DNA of 35,846 nt from Flavobacteriales bacterium (GTDB lineage: Bacteria > Bacteroidota > Bacteroidia > Flavobacteriales > UA16), in the NCBI GenBank assembly GCA_028141885.1, contig JAOIQU010000012.1, positions 1 through 35,846 of the forward strand, in the 5' to 3' direction. The notes below the pieces were generated by a model. It did not search any database, was not told the DNA's origin, and saw only the letters and a program-made list of their open reading frames with translations. The translations under genes were made by a program, and so were the position numbers. Shown piece by piece: positions 1 to 6,881 of this stretch (position 1 is the stretch's first letter; each line of letters opens with the position of its first letter).

Positions 1-180
1 TTTGCAGGGTGCACTGACCCGAGCGCCGAGAATTTCGAACCGTACGCCTCGGTGGACGACGGCACGTGCGAAACCGAACCCTGTGTTGCGTCGTGCCTCG
101 GAGATTTGAACAACGACGGCAGCATCGGCTCTGCGGACTTGCTGACGCTCCTCACCACGTTTGGTGGCGACTGTGAATGA
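1..180 (+). CDS. C-terminal end of a secreted protein with GCTD module and dockerin-like tag (partial)
   Basis: Only the last 59 codons lie in the window; the reading frame is open from base 1 and stops at TGA 178-180. The visible part has one Cys-rich module (GCTDPSAENF ... DDGTC) followed by a half-EF-hand tag (Cys, then D-L-N-N-D-G, then DLLTLLTTFG) closed by a Cys one residue before the end. The same two-part ending is found on four other exported proteins in this window, so this was very probably a secreted or surface protein too. Its catalytic or binding part lies upstream of the window and cannot be judged. The next start codon (204) follows 23 bases downstream on the same strand. Certain as a coding end; function unknown. 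Confidence 0.85.
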   Translation, partial: FAGCTDPSAENFEPYASVDDGTCETEPCVASCLGDLNNDGSIGSADLLTLLTTFGGDCE

Positions 181-185
181 ACTAG

Positions 186-196
186 AAAACCAACCA
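186..196 (+). repeat. 11-bp AAAACCAACCA, inverted copy at 2003-2013
   Basis: AAAACCAACCA occurs here on the + strand, 7 bases before the ATG at 204, and again on the minus strand at 2003-2013, directly before the ATG at 2002. The two copies are perfect inverted repeats that bracket the truncated minus-strand gene and the orphan signal peptide. Near-identical leaders also precede other genes here (10031-10041, 6210-6218, 17342-17351). The copies may therefore simply be a common 5' leader and not a recombination site. Confidence 0.5.
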
Positions 197-203
197 CACC
201 GTC

Positions 204-371
204 ATGCGATTCAACCAATTCTTCTCTTTGCTCATTGCAGGGACTACGCTGCTCGTTTCTTCCGACTGCTATAGTCAGTGTACGGGGTTAGGGTCCAGGT
301 TCAAACGCACCATAGGCATTTCGTCGGTGCCTCTCCAAGCGTATGACCCGTCAGCAGCAGATGGGCCGTAG
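204..371 (+). pseudogene. Orphan signal-peptide start of a secreted protein, cut off at a junction
   Basis: ATG 204 opens a 55-codon frame. Its first 25 residues form a convincing Sec signal peptide: MRFNQ, then the hydrophobic stretch FFSLLIAGTTLLV, then a cleavage-like CYSQ. From about base 279 the frame runs antisense through the 3' end of the minus-strand gene and stops at 369-371, so the remaining ~30 residues are not a plausible mature protein. The leader AAAACCAACCA (186-196) upstream matches leaders of other exported-protein genes here. I read it as the 5' end of a secreted-protein gene separated from its body by an inversion, deletion or assembly join near 276-290. It could alternatively be a tiny real secreted peptide, which I think unlikely. 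Confidence 0.55.
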
Positions 372-2002
372 ATGACCGCCGTGCCATCGAAGTTGGTCGA
401 AGATTCGGCAATGGTCAATGCCGCACCGCCGAAGTATTCGAACGATGCACCCAACAATTGACCCGCAGTGGCCTGCAAGGGCTCTTCGAATTCAAAGGTG
501 TACCATACGATTTCGCCAGTGCCACTGTTTGATACATCTGGATTGAGGTAGGTTTCCCCTGATTCAGCCAAGAGATTCATATCTATAGGTGCCTCGGCAC
601 CTATGTTCACAGGATCATTGACATCGATGATAAAGGCGCGAATTGAAGACCCCGACTCTCCGCCTTCCATGATGGCCACGTCAATGCCGTAAATCGTTGC
701 ATCGTTGTGGATATCATAGTAGGGCATGCACGCGTATTCAAAGGCGCCGCCGTATGTGTCGAAAATCACACCATTGTCACGGCCGTATGAGTATTCCGTC
801 ACCTCAAAACTTTGAGAAGCAAAGTTGTTCTCTGGATTGGTGTCTTCGTTCGTCGCGGACAGAGCGTAGTTGACAGTGTACGTGCCCACAGCCGACACGA
901 CGTAGCCGGCAGACAGGGTGTCCACAGATGCACTTAGGAAGGTTTCAATGGTGTCTGAGGCAGAAGTGGTGCCGTCGACTTCAATGTCCAACACGACGTT
1001 TTCTTGGGTGCCATAGCCGAAGTTGTACACTTTCGCTCCGGCGAATATGGTGTCAAGCAACTGGCTCTGTGCCCAGGCGCCGTTCTCGTACACGCCTGTT
1101 TGTAGGTAGTTGGTGTAACTCAAATAATCGTCAATGCGGGTGTCGTTCTCTTCAATGTCGAAGACCCTAACGTCGTCGATTTCCCAGGAGTAGCCCCAAG
1201 TGCCGACCCAGCGGAAACGAATCCAGACGGTGCTTTGGTTTCCAGCAGCCTCCGTGACGTCAAATTCGCGGTAGCTCGGATTGTCGGTCTCAAAACCTGT
1301 TTCAGAATCTGGGAACACTTCGTAGCGGCATTGGACCGTGTCGGTGCCGTACACCACCAACCCCTCGTCTTCCCATGTGGTGACGTAGGTCTGGGTGAGG
1401 TCGGGCCAGGTCGTGCCGTCGCGGCTGATTTCGACAAAGCACTTCTCGCTGCCATCAGAACCTCCATTGTCCCAGCAGCGGTAGCGGGTCTCGAAGGAAA
1501 TGGCCACGTAAGGGTTGACTGAGCAGTCGATGGGCGCTGCAGTTTGCACCCATGAATTCTCGACCCAGTTGGCGTCGTAGTTCGCGTCAGCGCCAAACAA
1601 GTCAGAATCGATCATCAAGAAGTTGCCGCCGGAAGTTGAGTTGATGCCTGGCGCCTGAGACCCGGCTGGGTTTGCTCCAGCCCAACCGTTGTATGGTCCC
1701 GTGGGGCCATTTGGGGTGCATTCAAAGTTGAGGTCGATGTCGGACCAAGGAGCCCCAACCGCGTCAGCCGCATTGCCGAATGTCCAGTCGGCACAGTTGC
1801 TGATGTCGTTGGACCAAATAAGGTCCAGAATGGGAGCCATTGTTTGTAACTGCGAGGCACTGTTAAATCCAACATCCAAACCATGATCGGCATCATTAAT
1901 GCTCTTGGATGTGTTTTCAGGAACGAAGCTGGCATTTGCCATTTGGGCAAAAGCACACTGGGAAATCATGATTCCCGCGAGGAAGTTTAGAAAGCGTATC
2001 AT
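275..2002 (-). CDS. Secreted MAM/ConA-like domain protein, apparently truncated at its 3' end
   Basis: The start at 2002 (MIRFLNFLAG, signal peptide ending ...CAFAQ) is preferred over the in-frame ATG at 2041, because it gives a normal-length signal peptide and is preceded by AAAACCAACCA. This gives 575 aa. Mature residues ~40-270 look like a jelly-roll/MAM-type binding domain (NCADWTFGN ..., EIDDVRVFD). A CARDB-like segment (VLDIEVDG ... NNFASQSFEV) and a second beta domain follow. The last ~180 residues resemble a region of the neighbouring 1388-aa protein, where a matching VRL segment continues into a GCTD module. Here the chain stops at NLDPNPVH with no sorting domain or tag, exactly where the + strand orphan signal peptide is interrupted. 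That argues that the true C-terminus is missing. It follows the 1388-aa gene with a 35-base gap. Ligand unknown. Confidence 0.75.
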   Translation of the reverse strand: MIRFLNFLAGIMISQCAFAQMANASFVPENTSKSINDADHGLDVGFNSASQLQTMAPILDLIWSNDISNCADWTFGNAADAVGAPWSDIDLNFECTPNGPTGPYNGWAGANPAGSQAPGINSTSGGNFLMIDSDLFGADANYDANWVENSWVQTAAPIDCSVNPYVAISFETRYRCWDNGGSDGSEKCFVEISRDGTTWPDLTQTYVTTWEDEGLVVYGTDTVQCRYEVFPDSETGFETDNPSYREFDVTEAAGNQSTVWIRFRWVGTWGYSWEIDDVRVFDIEENDTRIDDYLSYTNYLQTGVYENGAWAQSQLLDTIFAGAKVYNFGYGTQENVVLDIEVDGTTSASDTIETFLSASVDTLSAGYVVSAVGTYTVNYALSATNEDTNPENNFASQSFEVTEYSYGRDNGVIFDTYGGAFEYACMPYYDIHNDATIYGIDVAIMEGGESGSSIRAFIIDVNDPVNIGAEAPIDMNLLAESGETYLNPDVSNSGTGEIVWYTFEFEEPLQATAGQLLGASFEYFGGAALTIAESSTNFDGTAVIYGPSAADGSYAWRGTDEMPMVRLNLDPNPVH

Positions 2003-2013
2003 TGGTTGGTTTT
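2003..2013 (-). repeat. 11-bp AAAACCAACCA, inverted copy of 186-196
   Basis: On the minus strand AAAACCAACCA ends directly at the ATG of the 575-aa gene. It is the inverted partner of the copy at 186-196. The position immediately before a start codon suggests a translation leader, but the inverted arrangement would also suit a DNA inversion. Confidence 0.5.
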
Positions 2014-2037
2014 GAGGATTTCCTTTTTTTGTTTCAA

Positions 2038-5000
2038 TCATTCTTCACAAGGCAACCCGAAGTAACCCAATAGGCCAAGCAGATCATTCGTGTTCACCGC
2101 TCCATCGCTGTTGATGTCAGCGGGACAAAGGGCTTCGCACTCCCCGAAGACGCACGTGCCATCGTCCACTGTCGCCAGTGGCTGGTAGTTGTCAGCATCC
2201 ACTTCTGTACAGCCCGCAAACACACAGCTCCCATCGTCCACGTTGGCGAACACCGTGTAATTCGCAGCATTTCCATAGGTGCAGCCCGCTATGGGGTTGG
2301 GGTTGGGAAGGACTTCAATGGTCCCGACCACATTGTAGGGTCCCACCACGTAGGGGCTCCCAAACAATGAGATGGTCAATTCACCCGACACCAACACCGG
2401 ATACAATCCCACATCCGAGGGAATTCCAGAATAAGATACACAGACTTGCTCGCCGCCCGTCATCACGGATGGCATGTTCTCTGGCTGCAGGCCCGGCGGC
2501 ATGTTCGACATCGTCAAATTCGACCACTCCATCACTGCGAACGTCGAGCCAGACGCAGGTTCGACGACCAATTCTGGAATGTGAAGAACCCAAGCACCAG
2601 AGGCCTCAGCGCCTTGATAGTGCCATAACGTTGAATCCGAATACAATCCCGCCTCAAGCTCTACCCATCCCGCGTGGCCAATGAATTCACAAGACGTGGC
2701 GAAGTACACACAGGTGCCGTCGTCTACTGTGGCTTCAGGGTCATAGTTGATCGCCTCAGCATCGGTGCAACCCAAGCAACTGTAGTCACAGGAATCGTCG
2801 TCCTCAATCGCACTCGATAGGTAATTGCACGCCATGGTATCCGTACAACCCGAAGTACAACTCGGAAGAATATCTGCTCCGGCTGAGACGGAAATATCGT
2901 CAACGAAATACAATGGCAACGTCGCGCCATCGCCCCCAGCGTAAAAATTAATCCCACCAATTTGTTCGCCGTCGTAGGGGAGTTCCCCAACCCAAAGTCC
3001 ATCGACGTAAATGCTCGTCACGTCAGCGTCAGTGTCGATCACATGAGCGATTTCAATCCAGCTTCCATCGTTGTAGGTAGCTGTGATTTGGGGTCCCCCT
3101 GCATCCGGATCCACAGCGAAAGTGATGTTGCCGTCAGAGCCCAAATTACACTCGAACGCCCATCCAACGCCGGGAACGAGGTTTTCCTGGACGTTGTAAT
3201 AGCCCGAAGAGCCTTGTGGCACAAGTACGTGGAACCTGACATCATAAATACCCTCGAGTCCCGCAATGAGCACAACATCCATCGGGCCGCCCGACAAAAC
3301 GCCTTCAATCTTCAAGGAGTTACTGCCTGACAGTGCCGCTTCATTCGAAACAATGGCGTCCACCGCTCCTGCGGCAGGCCAAAGCTCAAATACCGGAGAG
3401 ACTTCTGTAATGGAGTCGCCATCATTAAAGGATTCAAAATCTTCGAAGTACAATGGTTGTCCTGAAGAGAGGTTATCCCCGTCGCACGAGCAACACGACA
3501 TATCGTTAATATTGGCCTCAGCATCGTAGTTGCAAGCAGCGGGGTCCGTACAGCCATACACTGCGCCTTCACCTTCGCACTGGCAATTTTCAGTCACAAC
3601 GTCATTGATTGTAATCACCAAACCGTCATTGCAAGGCTCACCCACAAAAAGGCAAGATGCATCGGACACGCCTGCAGACGGGTCGTAGTTGCATGCCCCT
3701 TCGTCGGTGCACCCTGCTTCGAACGAACCGGTGATCAAGCGGACAGCTGGTGTGCTCGTTTGGCTGGTGAACCAGACAAAGTCACCGTCACCCGTCTGGC
3801 TGTACAATCCTGAGCTGTTGTCCGTATCACTGTTAGGTTCCGCCAACACCGTCAGCTGGGCCGCAGATTCGAATTCACTCATGACTCCAGCGAAGTAGAA
3901 GTTGCCGCCTGTCTGAGAGCTCCAAGTGCCCAAGTCGATGGGGTCGTCGAACGCAAAGTACGTCTCAAGGTTGGGGTCGCCTGTGGGGTTTGGAGGGGTG
4001 TTGAGCACCCAGTAAGCCTCATCAAAGGGACTGTCTGTAATGGTCGCTGAACCATCCAAGGTGTACAAACGTGTGGTGAATTCGAATGGCTCCACCTCAC
4101 CTGAGGCGTTCAATCCTGTGTTCTCCCCAAACTTGACCGCCACACCGTAGGCAACAGACCCAGGGTTGGGACAGTGGTAATAAGAACCAAATCCAGTGGG
4201 ATCAAAGAAACCGGGAATGTCCTCGCTTTCACGTGGCCCCAATTCTGCATCTAAGGCTGACTCGTCGTCGTGCCCGTAAACGCCTTGGGTGTAGGAGAAA
4301 TCCTTCGCCAAAACATTGTTCAAAGGAGTGGCATCATTGTTGTTCAGCAACGAAATGCGCAAACTGTAATCCCCTGGGGTGCCAGGCTCCCAACCCGTTT
4401 GCACATACAACGTGTCTTGGCTGTTGGCCGGGCAAGTCGGCGCTTGGGCATAAGAGTGCACCGTATCGATGGTCTCAGTGAGGGTGAAAATCGGCATGCT
4501 GTCTTCATCCAAAATCTCAATCAACACGTCCACATCGAATCGAGCTTCCAAACCCACATTCTTAAACATCACGCCCGCGACCAGCCCACCATCTGCCTCA
4601 TCAATGGCTTGCTCGAAAGGCGTCATGCGGTACTCCCAAACCGTAAACACATTGCCGTTAGTCACTTGCGTGATCTCCAAATCGTTGGCAACGGTGTTTG
4701 ACGTCACCGTCACGTCGTCGATGCCCCAGTAGTAGTGCGAGTAACCTTGGCCCGTTTCAGGCGCCTGGCGGTATGCAAAGCGCAACTGCACAGAATCCTG
4801 GTACGCCGCCACACAGCTCACGTCCAAGCTCACAGGCAGGGGGTTGGCGGAGGCTTCGTTGGCTGACTCGATGAAATCGCCATGTGCGTCGAACGTCGTC
4901 CATGAAGTCACACCGTCCACCGTGCTGCCGACCTCCAAGAAAATCGGCGCGTATGGGAAGCAGCAGTAACGGAAGTAAGACTCCCAATTGACGATTACAG

Positions 5001-6204
5001 AACCGTCGTTGGTGAAATCCATCCATGGGCTGGTCAAAGAGCCCTCGGTGTCAAACGCAGGGTTGTTCGCGTTGATTGGACCTCCGTGCCAGTAGTCGTT
5101 GTCAAAGATCATCCAGCCGTCCGCGGCTGTCGTAGACTCCAGTGCTCCGATGTCGGTGCTGTAGGCTCCGCCAGGGTGAGTAGAACCCGTCGCTTCTCCG
5201 TCAGGATAAGAGCCTTGACCGTCTGGAGCCACCCAAATCCACAATCTTCCATCTTGGTTATCATTCACAGTCCAATCCCCATTGCCGTTTGATCCATTGA
5301 ATCCGTTTGAAAACGACTCATAAAACAAAATGCTTTCATCCACACAGGATTCATACTCGCAAGAGCCATCGTCCTCTGTGGCTCCTGGTTCATAGTTGCA
5401 TGCACCTGCATCTGTGCAGCCGGGTGTGGGTATAAAATTGCAGGCTTGACACTCATTCCAACACACAACGCCCAACTCAATACTGGTCGAAGCCAACACT
5501 TCAACGTTTCGATTGATGTAACCGTCAATGCTCGACGTGCAAGGATCTCCTTCTGAGAGCTCCTCTTGATTTGTCCAACCGTCCAGCGTGAATTTGTACT
5601 CATAAAGTCCGGCATCCAATTCCACAGACAGTTCATACACTGAATCGCCGTCGTCGTCAAGCATCGTGGCACATGAGCCGCACCAACCATTGAATGAACC
5701 ATTGAGGTTCACTGTGGTAAACAAACCCGAGTACTCACTCATGTCTACTCGAAACAACACATCCCCAACAGTGAGAGTGTCGTTGCATGTGCCGTCACAC
5801 GTACCGTAGTAGTCGCTGGTGGTACTTCCTTGTGACGTTTGGCGATTGGCATAGCCGCTGTAATCGGTGATTGGTCCGCATACCGCACCATCAATCATGT
5901 CGTTGACCAAATTTTCTTGGTCTGAAAAACCATTGATGGCATACTTGTACTCAATCGTCCCTATTGGCCCTGTGACCATCTCATCAAGGGTGACCGAGTA
6001 GATTCCATCTCCATCAGGGTCAGTCAGGGTGTTGTACTCCTCATTGGCACACCACCCGCAATAAGGGCCAGTGACAAACACATTGTCAAAATCAGGGGCG
6101 CACGACATGTCGACGTTGAACGAGGTTTCCTGGGCAAACGTCGAGGGCACCGCGGTAAGCATCATCGCAACTGCAAGGAAGAAAGAGGAAAGGTTGGTTG
6201 GCAT
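2038..6204 (-). CDS. Multidomain secreted protein with starch-binding-like, ConA-like and seven GCTD modules
   Basis: The start at 6204 (MPTNLSS..., signal peptide ending STFAQ) is chosen over ATG 6249, because a -7-like box lies between the two. Length 1388 aa. In order: two CBM20/AMPK-type beta-sandwiches (~27-115 and ~148-235; VNLNGSFNGWC and YEYKFTLDGW are typical). Then come a GCTD module, a ConA/MAM-like domain (~290-520), CARDB-like and beta domains, and two GCTD modules. After them are a LamG-like domain with a DGxWxEIAHVID segment, two more modules, a beta domain (GHAGWVELEAG ...), and two last modules. The chain ends in a half-EF-hand tag (CPADINSDGAVNTNDLLG ... FGLPCEE). I see no catalytic domain, so a role in binding polysaccharide at the surface is inferred. 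It is probably co-transcribed with the 575-aa gene, 35 bases downstream of its stop. Confidence 0.85.
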   Translation of the reverse strand: MPTNLSSFFLAVAMMLTAVPSTFAQETSFNVDMSCAPDFDNVFVTGPYCGWCANEEYNTLTDPDGDGIYSVTLDEMVTGPIGTIEYKYAINGFSDQENLVNDMIDGAVCGPITDYSGYANRQTSQGSTTSDYYGTCDGTCNDTLTVGDVLFRVDMSEYSGLFTTVNLNGSFNGWCGSCATMLDDDGDSVYELSVELDAGLYEYKFTLDGWTNQEELSEGDPCTSSIDGYINRNVEVLASTSIELGVVCWNECQACNFIPTPGCTDAGACNYEPGATEDDGSCEYESCVDESILFYESFSNGFNGSNGNGDWTVNDNQDGRLWIWVAPDGQGSYPDGEATGSTHPGGAYSTDIGALESTTAADGWMIFDNDYWHGGPINANNPAFDTEGSLTSPWMDFTNDGSVIVNWESYFRYCCFPYAPIFLEVGSTVDGVTSWTTFDAHGDFIESANEASANPLPVSLDVSCVAAYQDSVQLRFAYRQAPETGQGYSHYYWGIDDVTVTSNTVANDLEITQVTNGNVFTVWEYRMTPFEQAIDEADGGLVAGVMFKNVGLEARFDVDVLIEILDEDSMPIFTLTETIDTVHSYAQAPTCPANSQDTLYVQTGWEPGTPGDYSLRISLLNNNDATPLNNVLAKDFSYTQGVYGHDDESALDAELGPRESEDIPGFFDPTGFGSYYHCPNPGSVAYGVAVKFGENTGLNASGEVEPFEFTTRLYTLDGSATITDSPFDEAYWVLNTPPNPTGDPNLETYFAFDDPIDLGTWSSQTGGNFYFAGVMSEFESAAQLTVLAEPNSDTDNSSGLYSQTGDGDFVWFTSQTSTPAVRLITGSFEAGCTDEGACNYDPSAGVSDASCLFVGEPCNDGLVITINDVVTENCQCEGEGAVYGCTDPAACNYDAEANINDMSCCSCDGDNLSSGQPLYFEDFESFNDGDSITEVSPVFELWPAAGAVDAIVSNEAALSGSNSLKIEGVLSGGPMDVVLIAGLEGIYDVRFHVLVPQGSSGYYNVQENLVPGVGWAFECNLGSDGNITFAVDPDAGGPQITATYNDGSWIEIAHVIDTDADVTSIYVDGLWVGELPYDGEQIGGINFYAGGDGATLPLYFVDDISVSAGADILPSCTSGCTDTMACNYLSSAIEDDDSCDYSCLGCTDAEAINYDPEATVDDGTCVYFATSCEFIGHAGWVELEAGLYSDSTLWHYQGAEASGAWVLHIPELVVEPASGSTFAVMEWSNLTMSNMPPGLQPENMPSVMTGGEQVCVSYSGIPSDVGLYPVLVSGELTISLFGSPYVVGPYNVVGTIEVLPNPNPIAGCTYGNAANYTVFANVDDGSCVFAGCTEVDADNYQPLATVDDGTCVFGECEALCPADINSDGAVNTNDLLGLLGYFGLPCEE

Positions 6205-6245
6205 CACAATTTGGTTGGCAGCAGATCGTAATTGACCTGCGCTTC

Positions 6246-6278
6246 GCAAATTATGACATGCATTCTACAAACCCGCAA
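6246..6278 (-). promoter_or_regulatory. Putative promoter of the 1388-aa gene
   Basis: The minus strand carries TAATTTGC (6253 to 6246), close to the Bacteroidota -7 consensus TAnnTTTG, with TTG (6278-6276) 22 bases upstream. A transcript from here would begin near 6240, downstream of the ATG at 6249, which supports the start at 6204 with a short leader containing CCAACCAAA (6218-6210). The -33 spacing is at the long end of the usual range. Confidence 0.4.
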
Positions 6279-6399
6279 GCCCGACAATAACTCCGGACCG
6301 TTCGTGGAAAGAGCCAGGCTTGGACTTCCCACAGGACGTTGGTTGCTTCTTGGTTCATCGCAAGGTCGGACAACCCTGAAATTGAAAGAAATTGCCTTC

Positions 6400-6798
6400 A
6401 TGAACGCACGACTCCACGCCGTCTTGAAATACCTCTACGCCATCTTCCTGTTGGCGTCAGGACTAAAGCACCTCTACAACGTTTACGTGGCCGACCCCAC
6501 GATCATGGCCACAGGCTACCCTGAGCCAGAAGCCACCGCCTTTGTGCTCGCCATGTTGGAGACCAAATTCCTCCTCCCCTTCATCTGCACGGTCAAGCTC
6601 ATCGCCGGGATTTGCATCCTGCTGCCCGGCCGCGAACAACTCGGCGTCCTGATGGCCTTCCCGTACGCCCTTGGCATGCTCATGTGGGGCGTGTTCATGG
6701 TGCCCAGTCACTTGCTGATCATGAGCCTCATCTTCGCGTTGAACGCGGGGTTGGTTTGGGCCAATTGGTCGCACTACCGGGGACTGCTCAAAGCTTGA
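6400..6798 (+). CDS. DoxX-like four-helix membrane protein
   Basis: 132 aa from ATG 6400; the frame is open upstream to 6232, but the extra residues are polar and resemble no protein start. Four hydrophobic helices are visible (LKYLYAIFLLASGLKHLY; FVLAMLETKFLLPFICTVKL; LGVLMAFPYALGMLMWGVFM; LLIMSLIFALNAGLVW). The ASGLKH segment in helix 1 and the KLIAGICILLPG turn are characteristic of DoxX/DoxX-like small inner-membrane proteins. Members of this broad family are linked to quinone or thiosulfate chemistry or have no known role; no specific function can be assigned here. It is a single gene, divergent from the 1388-aa gene and convergent with the OmpA gene, with a shared terminator just after it. 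Confidence 0.75.
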   Translation: MNARLHAVLKYLYAIFLLASGLKHLYNVYVADPTIMATGYPEPEATAFVLAMLETKFLLPFICTVKLIAGICILLPGREQLGVLMAFPYALGMLMWGVFMVPSHLLIMSLIFALNAGLVWANWSHYRGLLKA

Positions 6799-6830
6799 CG
6801 CCCGCCCCAAGCCCTTCCCACTGAACACAA

Positions 6831-6858
6831 AAAAGGGGTCCTCGAGGGGACCCCTTTT
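6831..6858. terminator. Bidirectional rho-independent terminator
   Basis: A perfect 11-bp stem (AAAAGGGGTCC at 6831-6841 with GGACCCCTTTT at 6848-6858) encloses a 6-base loop. It has an A-tract on the left and a T-tract on the right, so it works on both strands. It lies between the convergent DoxX-like (stop 6798) and OmpA (stop 6882) genes. Confidence 0.92.
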
Positions 6859-6881
6859 CAATGCTTGACAGATTCGCCCAA

